A stretch of DNA of 64,000 nucleotides, taken from Gloeopeniophorella convolvens (taxonomy: Eukaryota > Basidiomycota > Agaricomycetes > Russulales). Below the pieces are notes generated by a model. The model had not been told where the DNA came from. It did no database searches and saw nothing but the letters and a program-made list of their open reading frames with translations. Shown here piece after piece: positions 11,231 to 22,214 of this stretch (position 1 is the stretch's first letter; each line of letters opens with the position of its first letter). Position numbers and translations under genes: made by a program. The DNA lies in the NCBI GenBank assembly GCA_022496205.1, contig WTXD01000001.1:620001-684000 (forward strand). Direction: 5' to 3'.

Positions 11231-13997
11231 ATGGAAGATTCTTCGGACATCCAGTCCGTCAGCATGTCTGGCGTTGCCCACCTTCGGCATCGCTACTCAG
11301 TCCCCGATGTCCCGGAAGACGTTGAGGACGAGCTTATGGCCCATCTTAACGACCCCAACTGGGACTATGATTCCAACTCATCGACTGCGTCGATATCCCG
11401 CCATGGTATTGAACACAAGCGGTGGTCCAAGTCCTCCATCGGCATGGGTGCCAGCACGGACGTCGACACCGAGTCCCAGATTTCGTCGTCGTGGCCCATA
11501 CCTGAGTCAAAAGCAGATCTCTCGTCCGAGACCACCCAAGTCCAGTAGGTGTTCTTCTAGGACTTGCTGCATCATGGTCCCTCACACGTCTTACCCCCAG
11601 GGATTCACCTTACCCCGAAGTTCGGGCAGCTGTCTCAAATACTGACGACCCTACCATGGTTGTAAACACCTTTCGAGTGTACGCGCTTCCTTTCAATCTA
11701 GGATTCGTTCGCTGACAGTTTTTCTGCAGATGGTTCATCGGTCTCCTTTTCTCCATCATTATTCCTGCATTCAACACTGTCATCACGTTACGATGTATGT
11801 TTGTCGCTTGCGTCGAGTTTCTTGTGCTAATTTTCCCCAGTCCCCTATGTCATCATCAATGTCCTTCTTGTTCAGCTTATTACCCTTCCCTTTGGCAAAT
11901 TCATGGAGTGGGCGCTCCCCAGATATCGCGTCACCGCTTTCGGCTACTCGATGTCGCTCAATCCGGGACCGTTCAATATCAAGGAGCACACTCTCATCGC
12001 CATCATGGTCAACGTCGTGGTCGGCGGCACGCCTATCACCGATATCGCCTCTTCCATGCGCATCGTCTACGGCGTCAAGTGGTCCATTGGAAAGCAGTTC
12101 CTCCTCGGTATCTCCGCGCAACTGCTCGGCTTCTCCTTCGCAGGCGTCGTCCGTCAGTTCCTCGTCTGGCCCTCGAGCATGATCTGGCCCGGCGTCCTCG
12201 TGCGCTGCGCTTTGCTCAACACCATGCACTCCAACTACGGCAAGAAGGAATCCAAGCACATGTCGCGGGAACGTTTCCTCTATATCGCATGCGCGTGCAG
12301 TTTCATCTGGTACTGGGTCCCTGGTTACCTCTGGACCGGCCTCAGTGTGTTCAACTGGATATGCTGGATCGCTCCGAACAACATCGTCGTCAATAGCCTT
12401 TTCGGTACCGTGAGCGGTCTCGGAATGGGCCTGTTCTCGTTCGATTGGGCCATGATCTCCGTTCTCGGCAGCCCCCTGGTGGTTCCGGTACGTTCTCCAC
12501 TTGTGCATGCATCGTATCACCTTCTGACCTGGTGATTCAGTGGTGGGCTCAGCTCAACATTTTCGGCGCATTCGTAATTGTCATCTGGTTCATCTGCCCG
12601 ATCCTGTGGGGTTCGTGTCCGCTGCTCGACTGATTCTGGCTCTTACTGATAATCAACTACAGCCAGCAACGTGTTCTACTCGAAGTTCATGCCTGTTTCG
12701 GTCCCCTCGCCCTTTGATAACACCGGTGCACCATACGACATCAGCGCCGTCATCACCAACAACACCTTCGATCTGGCGAAGTACGAGCAGTACTCCCCCA
12801 TGTACCTACCCATCACCTACGCCATCACGTACGGCACCATCTTCGCAACCTACACGGCGCTCATCGTCCACACCTTCCTGTGGTATCGTCATGACATTGT
12901 CCGCCAGTTCCGTCGTAGCCTCCAGGACGAGACCGACATTCACGCGCACCTCATGCGCAAGTACCCGGAGGCTCCTCGCTGGTGGTTCATCGCACTCGGC
13001 GTGGCCTGCTTCGTTATCGGTGTCATCGGGATCGAAGTTTGCAAGACCGGGCTTCCCATATGGGCGTTCGTCGTGTCGCTCATCGTTGCCGTTCTGTTCA
13101 TCGTGCCCCTCGGTATGGTGCAAGCCATCACGAACCAGCAGATCTACCTGTCCGTGATGGCCGAGCTTCTCGTTGGCTACATCGTCCCGGGACGCCCGGT
13201 CGCGATGATGGTGTTCAACATGATGGCAAGCACAACAGTGAAGCAGGCCATCTCGTTCAGCAGCGACCTCAAGTTTGGCCACTACCTGAAGATCCCCCCG
13301 CGCTCCATGTTCATCGCACAGGTCGTCTCTTCCGTCGTTGCCGTCATCTCCTCGATCGTTGCGCAGCAGTGGGCCTTGGACAACATCCATGACATCTGCT
13401 CTCCCGACCAGAAGTCGTTCTTCACTTGCCCGAACCTGGACCTCTTCAACACATCTTCGCTGATCTGGGGTGGAATTGGTCCCAAGCGGTTGTTCTCTCC
13501 AGGAGCTCTGTAAGCCTCGTGCACTGTGGTAGAAGATCTTTAACTGACAGCCCTTGTTTAGCTACTACCCACTTGTCTGGTTCTTCCTCATCGGCGCAGT
13601 GCTGCCGATTCCATTCTACTACCTCGCTCGCCGCTACCCCCGCTCTCCCTGGCGCTACGTCCACATCCCTGTGGCGCTGGCCGGTGTCGACAACGTCCCG
13701 CCCGCCAACGGCGTCAACTTTGCAGCATGGATCATCACCGGTTGCATCTTCCAGTGGTTCGTGAGGCGCTTCCACTTCCGCTGGTGGATGCGGTACAACT
13801 ACTTGCTCTCGACGGGCCTCGACGCGGGCGTCATCGTTGGCCTCGTCGTCATCTTCTTCGCCGTGCAGCTGCCAAAGGGCGGCATCTCAGTCACCTGGTG
13901 GGGCAACACCGTCTGGCAGAAGACGGCGGACGCGATGGCGTTGCCCCTCAAGACGGTGCCTCCGGGTCAGATTTTCGGCCCGAGCACCTGGTCATGA
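11231..13997 (+). CDS. Oligopeptide transporter, OPT family
   Basis: A proton-coupled plasma-membrane importer of small peptides or glutathione-like substrates. ATG 11231 opens an acidic cytosolic N-terminus of about 105 residues. After an intron (11543-11600) the family block SPYPEVRAAVSNTDDPTM appears, then a first membrane segment with IIPAFNTVITLR. The signature NPGPFNIKEH is at about 11963-11992, and KWSIGKQFLLGISAQLLGF and QQIYLSVMAELLVGYIVPG are also present. Membrane segments run to the end, giving roughly 14-16 in a protein of about 800 residues. The stop is at 13995-13997. Introns in the first half and at about 12489-12540, 12608-12661 and 13510-13560 are all short and GT-AG. It is divergent from the dioxygenase, which hints at a shared nutrient response. 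Confidence 0.93.
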
Positions 13998-14401
13998 TAT
14001 TAGCGGTCGTAGGGCCGCGTGAGACGTTCATCATATGATACTTAGTGGCGCTGTAAGCTTCTGTTCTTCACGGGTACATTTGTATTTTTTCTTCTTCTTT
14101 GACACATTAGGCGCATTGACGCCTCCTCGCGGCACCCCACTTCACCCCTCAAATACTGTGTATTTGTAACTTATCTGCTTGACGTACATGAATGAACGCT
14201 TTTTGACGATACCGCCTCCTGACTTGTGAGGTCGACCATCAAGGGATGCCCGAGTTTGAAGCACGCACGGGTGACTGCGTGGTTTCGCAGAAACACACAC
14301 TCGCTTATCCAGGTCGGCAGCGAGAGTATAGCATTAAGCAAATTACAAGCAACGAACACACATGCATTAGCCACAGTAGCAGCGCATTGAAACGAAGCGC
14401 A
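13998..14401. other. Convergent 3' spacer, OPT to PRP19
   Basis: A tail-to-tail gap of 404 bp. It includes a T-rich stretch at about 14080-14105 after the OPT stop, probably 3' UTR. No coding frame of note. Confidence 0.6.
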
Positions 14402-16027
14402 TCACTCCGCAAGGCCCCATATCCTGACCTCACGGCCGCTAGCCCCCCAGATCTCCTTGCTCTCCGCGCCGAACGTAATGTCCGAAACCTCACCACCCTC
14501 CTCGAAGTGCGCAAGCTCCTCCCAGGTTTTGTGTGCGTAGACGCGCGCGCCCTCATTGCCTGCAACGCCGAGGAGCTGTGCGCTGTAGTCGTAGACGACG
14601 CTGTTCACCTTGAACCCGTCGCCCAGCGGGATAGAGTGGCCCAGCTTCTGCTTGCGCAGATCCCAGATGCCCACCGAAGAAAGCGAATTGGGCGCGAGGA
14701 GGTGGTAGCCGTTCTCCGAGAAGCTTAGGCTGTTCACGGTGAAGGGTGTGTTCTCGGGTGGCACGAGCGTCGCAGCAATATCCCCAGAGCGCACATCATA
14801 AATGTGGATGGTTGACGTCGGCGTGCCAACGGCGAGAATGGTGCCATCTGGATGCACAGCGAGAGACGAATATGCTTCCTCAGCGGCGGGCGAGCGGTAT
14901 AACTGGCTGAAGTCGTTAAGGTCGTGTAAGGAATAGGTCTTGTCCTGGGACGCGAGAACAACAAGTGTTGAAGTGGGGTGGACGACGAGGCCAGTAACCT
15001 CGCCTTTATGAGTCTTGATAGTGGTCCGAGGGCGGTACTCTCCGGAGGCAGAGTCTATTGACCATACACGAGCGAGCTTGTCTGCGCCCGACGAAAGGAG
15101 AAGGGTGGGGTGCCCATCACGTTCACGGAATGCGACGTGATGGATCTTTTTGGTGTGTCCCTTCAATGAAGCCAAAACCTTGTCCGTGGCCCGGTCATAC
15201 AGCTGTACGATTCCGTCATTTCCGCCCGTTAGGAGCTGAGTAGGATTCGTGCTTGAGACCCTGATGGAGGTGATGCCAGCTGGGGAAGCAGAATGGAGGG
15301 ATGGGATAGTGTGCTTGGAAGAGAAGGTCTTGACCTGCGCTGGCGTCGCGTAGCCCGGTGGAGCCTTACGCTTCTTGCGCAGAGCAGAGAGGGCTTGATG
15401 AGTCTCCTCAATATCAGCAATGACCTTCTCTGGAAGCGCGTTGCCTGCGGGCGCAGATTGTTCAGCCATTTCTACGTCGCCGCTTGGAGCAGCAGATATG
15501 CCCATCGATGCCTGAACATTGGCAAGGGCCCTATAGAGGATGTCAGTGCGCGTCGACAACATACGCAGCAGGGCCTACGCACTCTCGTGCCGCATCTCGT
15601 TCCCTCATAAGACGCGCAATGACGCGACTGGCGGCATCTTGACTATAAAGCGCATAGCTCAGCTCCTGACGAGTGGAGTTGTACTGCTGCTTGAGGGTAA
15701 AAGTCTCAAGGACAAGGGCATCCCATTCGTTTTGTAAGGCAGTGAGAAGTGCCGGTATGGATGAATGTGTAGGAGGGCGGGGAGCGACAGCGTTGGGACC
15801 TAGGAAGAGAAAATGAGCTCAAATGTCGCGTGAAAGAGGTGGGCAAGGCAAGGCGCACTGGCTTTGACCGAGACAAGGTCAGACTCCTCCAATTTTTCGC
15901 CCGTCACGGGATCTGTGCCATTCTCTGTGATGTATTTAAGGACGAGACGGCGCTCGTAGACGTGACCCGACTTTGAGGAGATGACAGGGTCCTGTGGAGG
16001 CTCGCCGGAGATGGCACAGAAGAACAT
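14402..16027 (-). CDS. PRP19: Pre-mRNA-processing factor 19 (U-box E3 ligase, WD40)
   Basis: Prp19 is the ubiquitin ligase core of the NineTeen complex, which stabilises the catalytic spliceosome. ATG 16027 opens directly into the U-box: [20 protein letters not shown], then [13 protein letters not shown] and [14 protein letters not shown]. After an intron a helical tetramerisation region follows ([18 protein letters not shown], then [20 protein letters not shown]). After another intron a linker and seven WD40 repeats fill the long last exon to the stop at 14402. The start is fixed by the U-box beginning at residue 3, as in other fungal Prp19 proteins. Head-to-head with SGT2, 152 bp apart, suggesting a shared promoter. 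Confidence 0.95.
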
Positions 16028-16179
16028 GGCGCGTCGTGTTGGACCGAGTCGCTCGTTCGCTCGTTCGCGTCAACCCCCTCGCGCCAAACAGCCGTCAACA
16101 CGCCGCCTGCTAAACCGCGCCCCCCGGGCCGACAACTATTCGCATTATTCACTGAGCCTGGAATCTGCTGACGCTGACA

Positions 16180-17448
16180 ATGTCCGAAAAGCAGCAGCGT
16201 CTCGTTCTCTCTATCATAGACTTCCTAAATCAATCAATCGGTGATGGGACTATCCGTGAGGACGACAAGGAAAGCTTGGAAGTAGCCGGTAGGCATCCCT
16301 GCACTCTTTGGCTCATACTTTTGCTCATGTGCATCATCTCCTCTCAGTCCAATGCATCGGGGAGGCTTTCGGTGTCGATCCAACAGACAAAGCGCAGGTT
16401 GACCGCCTTAGCGTGAAACCCGCTACCCTTCCTACCATTTTCGACGTCTATCTCAAGACGAGAGAAAGGATCGGCGCAGCATCTCCGGCCGCCTCCACTG
16501 CAGCCCCTGCAACCCCTGCTGCACCATCTCCAGCGGACAAGGCTGCTGCAGAAAAGCTGAAGCAGGACGGCAATGCCCTCATGAGCAGCAAGCAGTACGA
16601 CAAGGCGATTGAGGCCTACACACAGTCAATCAAGCTCGATCCCACCAATCCTGTGTACTTTTCCAATCGGGCCGCAGCACACTCGAGCAAGAACGACCAC
16701 TTCAGCGCTATTGTCGATGCTGACTATGCAATCGAGTTGGATCCCAAATTCGTTCGCGGTTATTCTCGTCTAGGGTGCGTCGCGGCCTGTGTTCAAGAAA
16801 ACTACGTAGCTGACGTCGGGTATAGACATGCCTACTACTCTATTGGTGATTATGCCGGTGCTGCCACGGCCTACAGAAAGGGGCTGGAGCTGGAGCCAAC
16901 AAATGCTACCATGAAGGCAGGTCTCCAGAACTCCGAAACTCGGCTTGCGTCGGACGAAGCAGACGATGTTGTCTCCCCTCGTGCTGCGTCTCCATCATCT
17001 CAACCAGGAGCCGGTGCGGGTGCGGGTGCGGGTGCGGGTGCGGGTGCAGGTGCGGGTGGCTTGGGCAATCTTGCAGAAGCGTTCAGGAATATGGGCGGTC
17101 CCGGTGGCGCCGGTGGTGGTATGCCGGACCTCGCCAGCATGATGAACAACCCTGCCATGATGCAGGCTGCCCAGCAGATGATGGCCGGTGGCGGTCTAGA
17201 GAGACTTATGTCCAATCCATCTGTTGCCGATATGGCAAGTTTCCTAGTATCTCAATGCAGTCCCGCACTAATGCCTGACCGCGGGTCTTCAGATGAATCG
17301 TATGAGCAGCGGCGGCGGCATGCCATCCATGCAGGAACTCATGGCTGATCCAGCGCTACGCGACGTGTGAGCGCATCGATCGACGGTATTCATAGTCACT
17401 GACTGCTCTTCCAGGGCAGCACAATTCATGGGCGGGGCCCAGAGGTGA
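16180..17448 (+). CDS. SGT2: Small glutamine-rich TPR co-chaperone Sgt2/SGTA
   Basis: Sgt2 receives tail-anchored membrane proteins from the ribosome and passes them via Get4-Get5 to Get3; it also binds Hsp70/Hsp90. ATG 16180 starts an N-terminal dimerisation helix (VLSIIDFLNQSI). After an intron (about 16288-16347) comes QCIGEAFGVD, then three TPRs from about 16560: KLKQDGNALMSSKQYDKAIE, SNRAAAHSSKNDHFSAI, and after an intron YYSIGDYAGAATAYRKGLEL. A Gly-Ala repeat follows, then a Met/Gln/Asn-rich client-binding region (ASMMNNPAMMQAAQQMM). The last short exon reads VAAQFMGGAQR and stops at 17446-17448. Complete and ordinary apart from the expanded Gly-Ala spacer. Confidence 0.94.
17013..17058 (+). 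repeat. GGTGCG hexanucleotide microsatellite inside SGT2
   Basis: About seven and a half tandem copies of GGTGCG, one with an A replacing the second-last base, encode an uninterrupted alternating Gly-Ala tract between the TPR domain and the client-binding region of Sgt2. The unit is a multiple of three, so length change would not shift the frame. Confidence 0.85.
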
Positions 17449-17861
17449 TCGCATGAGACGCTCTTGTTGGATTCCTGTTGGGTTGAATGATCCCACACGG
17501 CGATATCGACATGAGGACGGAAGACTTATACAAATGTAAACACACCACTTGTACCGAGGATCTGTAGCGTAAGTTCTTTTGAATTGAATCCGGTACGCAA
17601 CGTGTAATACCCGGGAACGAACTTGTATTATACCCTGGTCATTGGACATCTTTGTCTAACCGCCGTCCTTGTTCCCTCGTATCCTTGGCTATCCACCATA
17701 ACACCGCCCAATCTCCGCATCCTCCACCCCCGTACAAAAGAAATTGGATGCCGACAGACTACCCAATGCCACGAGGAAAGATCTTGATAGAAATTACAAT
17801 TCATTACATCTCTCTCCTCGCCTAGCATACGACATTAAAGGTAAGTACGGTATATGGAGGC
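17449..17861. other. Convergent 3' spacer, SGT2 to the Myb/C2H2 gene
   Basis: A 413-bp tail-to-tail gap with no recognisable coding frame or structured RNA. Confidence 0.6.
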
Positions 17862-19925
17862 TCATGCATTCACGGCTTGTCGCTGAAGCTTCTCTGTCAC
17901 CTTTCGCGCAAGAGTAGGTGGTACTATATCAAGTTGCACAGGAGATTCGTGGGAGTGACCCTGCCACCAGCATACCGTCAGAATGACCGCGAAGTTAATC
18001 ATGAATGGACTCACATGAGAGAGGTGGTATCTGAGACCGCTCAGCTGCTTGTAAACCTGTGGACAATTCACATGCGGACATGGATGCATCTTGGTTGGTC
18101 GCCTCTGCTTATGAGGGGTATCCGACTCAGAACCATGAAGCGTCGGAGGGGCAGTCGAAGTGAAGGTAGTGATAGCCTGCAGGAAGTGGGCCTTGGAGCT
18201 GTCAAGTTTCTTGATTACGCCCGAAGACTCAGCGAAGGTTATTGAACATACACTTGTAAATGATATTGGAGACCATTTACACTCTTTACGCCCTCATAAA
18301 TATGACGTCAACGAAGAAGTCCCGAAGAACGCACCTTCCAACTCTTCTTGCAGCCTGGTAAACCACATCGATATGGTTTGTGATCGGGGAATTCATCGGA
18401 GGCGTGCTCAGTCCGGATGTGGTCGGACAGTTCCTTCGACGTGGCGAATTGGGCGCCAGCGTTCATGTCGCTGGCTAAGCAGCGATGATGGCCACATGCG
18501 TATCCTCTTATGGCGTGACTACGAATGATCCGCGTAAGTACAGCGCGAGCTTGAATATAATGTTTACCGACTCTGAACTAGCTGCCAAGGTTGAAGACAA
18601 TCTTGGGAGCCTGCGATCAGTTACGCCTGGGGCATCCAGGCTCGGAGAATGCTGAGAAGGACGGTGTGATGAAGAAGCACTGACGGGAGAAGGTGAAGCG
18701 GGCTCGGATGTGTTATCCGCTGGAGACTGGGGAGGTGGAGAAGATGATGGTCCTCCAGCATAATCCATCGCAGAATCATTTGGATCATCAAAAGTGCGTT
18801 CGTTGAAGTTGGGGGTCCCTTCTTGAGTGTTGGCATTAGACTGATCCGTAGGTGTATCGTCCATCCGAACATCGTGTGGTAACGCGGAAATGGGGCTTGA
18901 ATTAGATTGCAAACCAGGATCGGAGGATGAGCTTGGCTGAAGCTCAAGGACATCGGCAGGCATAGGCTCGTCCGGGGTCTCAGTATAGTTAATTGCTTGG
19001 GGTTGTTCGAGACCAGTGAAGATGGGGTCAAAAGAAGCAGGATATCGGTACGAAGACATCATAGAAGACGTGGCACGGAAATCGTTATCTTCTGAAGGAG
19101 GCATTGGCATAGGTACGCGAGGTGACTGGGAAGCCTCCTGAGCTTGTAGGTGCTCTATGAGTGATGGTGTTAATTCTGCCAGAGAGTCCATAGACGGTTG
19201 GGAAGACCAGTATTGCGAGGGATCAAACATAGGCCAGGAAGATAGGTCTGAAGCCGATAGTGCATCAAGCTGTGGCGAATCATGGCGAACGCGGGAAGAA
19301 GGCGGCCCAGCAGCAGCCACTTCGTGAACTGCGGGCGAGCGTTTCCTCTCGAGCAGTCGCCATCTGGCAATCCCGTCAAGCGTGGAAAGATACGGGTGAA
19401 GGGCACCGTGCAGACCTGTTTCGACAGCCAAGGCTACTGCGCTGAAGGTGTTGGCCAACCTGCACCCACTTCCCGCCCAGTTTCGTGTGCAGCTCGAGAA
19501 GTTTGGCGTCCTCTTCCTCCGTCCACTCGTCCTTCTTGAGGGCAGGATCCAGAGCCTCGCGATAGCGCTTTGAGCATGCGTCGTCCGTCCTTCCGGGTAT
19601 CTGTCTAGCAATAATGGACCACTTTGTGCCGTAAAGCTTGTAGAGGGCCAGAAGCTTTTCGTCTTCCTCCCTTGTCCATGCCGATTTCTTGATCGATGGA
19701 GATAGGGAGTGGAGCCATCGCTGACAGGCAGTTTAGGCACGCAATCGGAGGAGAGGATTGGTGATCATCGAGGAGACACACCTTCCGACAAGCCTTGTTG
19801 GTTCGACCGGGTACACGCTCCGCGATTGTCTTCCAGTCTGCTTCACCTTCAAATTCTGCGACAGCTCTGGAAAGCAGGAGATCCTCGTAAGCGGTCCATG
19901 GACGACCGGTGATTCTCTCTGCCAT
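17862..19925 (-). CDS. Transcription factor with three Myb repeats and C-terminal Sfp1-like C2H2 fingers
   Basis: Three tandem Myb/SANT repeats open the protein: RPWTAYEDLLLSRAV to TNKACRK; after an intron SAWTREEDEKLLALYKLYGT; then DEWTEEEDAKLLELHTK and CRNRWRLLERKR. A long acidic Ser/Pro-rich linker follows (about 19300-18640). The C-terminal exons encode a degenerate finger (CGHHRC, later DHIRTEH), then CGLPGCKKSWK with SVNGLQYHLQVSKAHF, and CPHVNCPQVYKQLSGLRYHL with the second His, ending LARKVTEKLQRQAVNA at stop 17862-17864. The last two are the split-finger arrangement of yeast Sfp1, a ribosome-biogenesis activator. The start is uncertain: ATG 19925 is the first in frame, but the frame is open for about 100 further bases upstream without an ATG. 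Divergent from PRP17. Confidence 0.8.
18568..18581 (-). other. Candidate 14-nt exon in the Myb/C2H2 gene
   Basis: The linker exon and the first finger exon cannot be joined in frame by one GT-AG intron at the obvious donor 18567. Using a donor at 18624 (gtaact), a 14-nt exon, then donor 18567 (gtaaac) with acceptor at 18519 or 18507 keeps the frame into CGHHRC. The upstream intron would be 43 nt, which is short. This is inferred only from phase. Confidence 0.4.
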
Positions 19926-20140
19926 TCGGCGATGGGCTCGAGAAGAAAGGCGAGTTGCCAGAGAGGCAGCTCCTGCCGGTGGCAGACCCACTTGACTGGC
20001 CAATACGGAAGATACGGTCGCCGGCCCTTCTCTTCCGATCTACCGAGCCTATGACGTAAGCGGTGCGCACGCTCGGTCACGCACGCGCGCCCCGTTTGTG
20101 GGCCAACACTGCAGCACCGTTCACTCGCGTTCCGACAAAC

Positions 20141-22214
20141 ATGTCTCTAGTCCAGGGCTACTCCTCCGACGAGGATGCAGGCCTACCCTCGGTAACACAG
20201 GATGCCTTCAATCTGGCTGCCATTTTGTCAACGAAGCGGCCCCGCTTTGAGGAAAATGCCCCGACCGCAGCCCGTCACGCCGCCCCGGATGTACTCGCTG
20301 AGGTCCGTCCTTTGTCGACTCACCTTCTACGTCCGCATGCCTGACGCATCCACAGGACCCTTTGAACCAAACTTCCCTTGTGACGCGTCCTACGGATACG
20401 CAGATGAACGTGAACATCCCGTACAGTGACATGACTCTTCCCGTACAAGGCCCGGAGAACCCCTTCGGCGACCGCAACAGGTTCATGAATCAGAACGCTT
20501 TGGCGGGCCATGTTGAAGAGCAAGCGATGACAGAGCACTCTTTTCGCACGCAGCATTTGACTCACTCTATCCTTGGATACTCCCAAAATCCTTCCGTGGA
20601 TCCAAACGCCCCCGCTATTCTTGGCTCCGCAGAGGCCGCAGAGGCCAACAATTACGCCATGCTGGATTCCGTGCGCATCGCCCACGCGAAGCGGAAGGAA
20701 CTAAAGCGCAAAAGGAAACCAAGGGGCGATCTGGAGGTCGTCGATGGTGATGGCGCCTACGTCGGGCCGTGGGCATCATGGTCGGGCGATGAGCCAACAT
20801 CTATGATGCCAGAGGGCGCAGAGGAAGCTGGCGATGAGGAAGAGTCCGAGGAAGAAGCAGAAGAGGTCGTTGCCGTCAAGAAAGCGAAGCCCAAGCGCGG
20901 TGCGCCCGGCCAGGAATCTTCCGTTTTCCATGGCAAGTCCACAACAGACTATCAAGGACGGACCTACATTTCACCGCCACTGGGAGAAGCCCCTCACCTT
21001 CAATCAGAACCTGGGTCTCAGGAATCCTTCATCCCGAAGGCATGCATCCACACATGGACTGGGCACACTGGTGGCGTGTCTGTGATTCGCCTATTTCCTG
21101 AAACCGGCCATCTTCTGTTGAGCGGATCGATGGACACTAAGATCAAGGTATGTTACGGGCTCTGGGACCGAACATGGCTCGGGAGCTAACTCTAATTTAT
21201 TCAGCTATGGGATGTATACACTCACGGGAACTGCCTGCGTACGTTCCACGGCCATGGGAAAGCCGTGAAGGATGTAACCTTCTCCAATGACGGCAAGAGG
21301 TTCCTCTCTTGCGGGTACGACCGCTACATGAAGCTGTGGGACACGGAAACGGGCCAATGCCTGCAGCGCTTTAACAATGGCAAGATTCCTTACGTTGTGC
21401 GCTTCCATCCTGACGAAGATAAACAAAACATATTCCTGGCTGGAATGTCGGACAAGAAAATTATACAGGTACATTCCTTACTTCCCTATGCTTGACACCG
21501 TTCATTCTTCCGCCAGTACGATATTAATAGCGGCGAGATCACTCAAGAATATGATCAACACCTGGGGCCAGTCAATACCATCACCTTCGTCGATGAGAAC
21601 CGAAGATTCGTAACAACTTCCGACGACAAGACGATCCGCGCGTGGGACTTTGATATCCCCGTCGTAATCAAGTATATCGCAGAGCCACACATGCACTCGA
21701 TGCCTGCGGTTACGCTTCACCCGTCTAGTGAGTCATTGCCTGGGGATTTCCCGAAGAGGAGTTAACGCCCGGAACAGAAAAATACTTTGCCGCACAGTCC
21801 CTGGACAATCAGATTCTCATATACAGTACGGACAACTTTAGGCAGAACCGCAAAAAGCGTTTTGCGGGCCACTCGGTTGCAGGGTACGCCTGTCAGGTGG
21901 GCTTCTCACCGGATGGCAAGTGGATCAGCAGCGGAGACGGCGAGGGCAATGTCGTATTTTGGGATTGGAAGACTGGGCGTATTAAGTCGCGGTTGCGTGC
22001 CCACTCCAAGGTGGTAATTGCACACGAGTGGCTACCCCACGAGACGGTCCGTCTGTTCGGTACACCTGCTGTGAGTATGACTACTGACGATCACACACCT
22101 ACAGTCGAAGGTTGTCACTGCGTCCTGGGACGGTCTTATCAAACTCTGGGTAAGTGGAATGTCGAGTGGCGCTTCATTTTGAAAACTTCTGACTGACCTT
22201 AACGCTAGGATTGA
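20141..22214 (+). CDS. PRP17: Pre-mRNA-processing factor 17 (Prp17/Cdc40), WD40
   Basis: Prp17 acts at the second catalytic step of splicing and supports cell-cycle progression. ATG 20141 gives [12 protein letters not shown], the conserved Prp17 opening. An N-terminal region includes [18 protein letters not shown] and [12 protein letters not shown], characteristic of this family, then an acidic stretch and [16 protein letters not shown]40 repeats run from about 21047 ([19 protein letters not shown]) through [29 protein letters not shown] and [19 protein letters not shown] to the final repeat [14 protein letters not shown]. The last exon is only GAT TGA (Asp plus stop) after an intron, ending at 22214. 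Introns are about 20304-20355, 21149-21203, 21469-21516, 21727-21777, 22071-22105 and 22151-22208. Confidence 0.94.

Noticed and set aside
11783..13390. Long antisense frames across the OPT gene (245 and 194 codons)
   Set aside because: They are shadows of a GC-biased coding gene; the plus strand carries intact OPT motifs and consensus introns.
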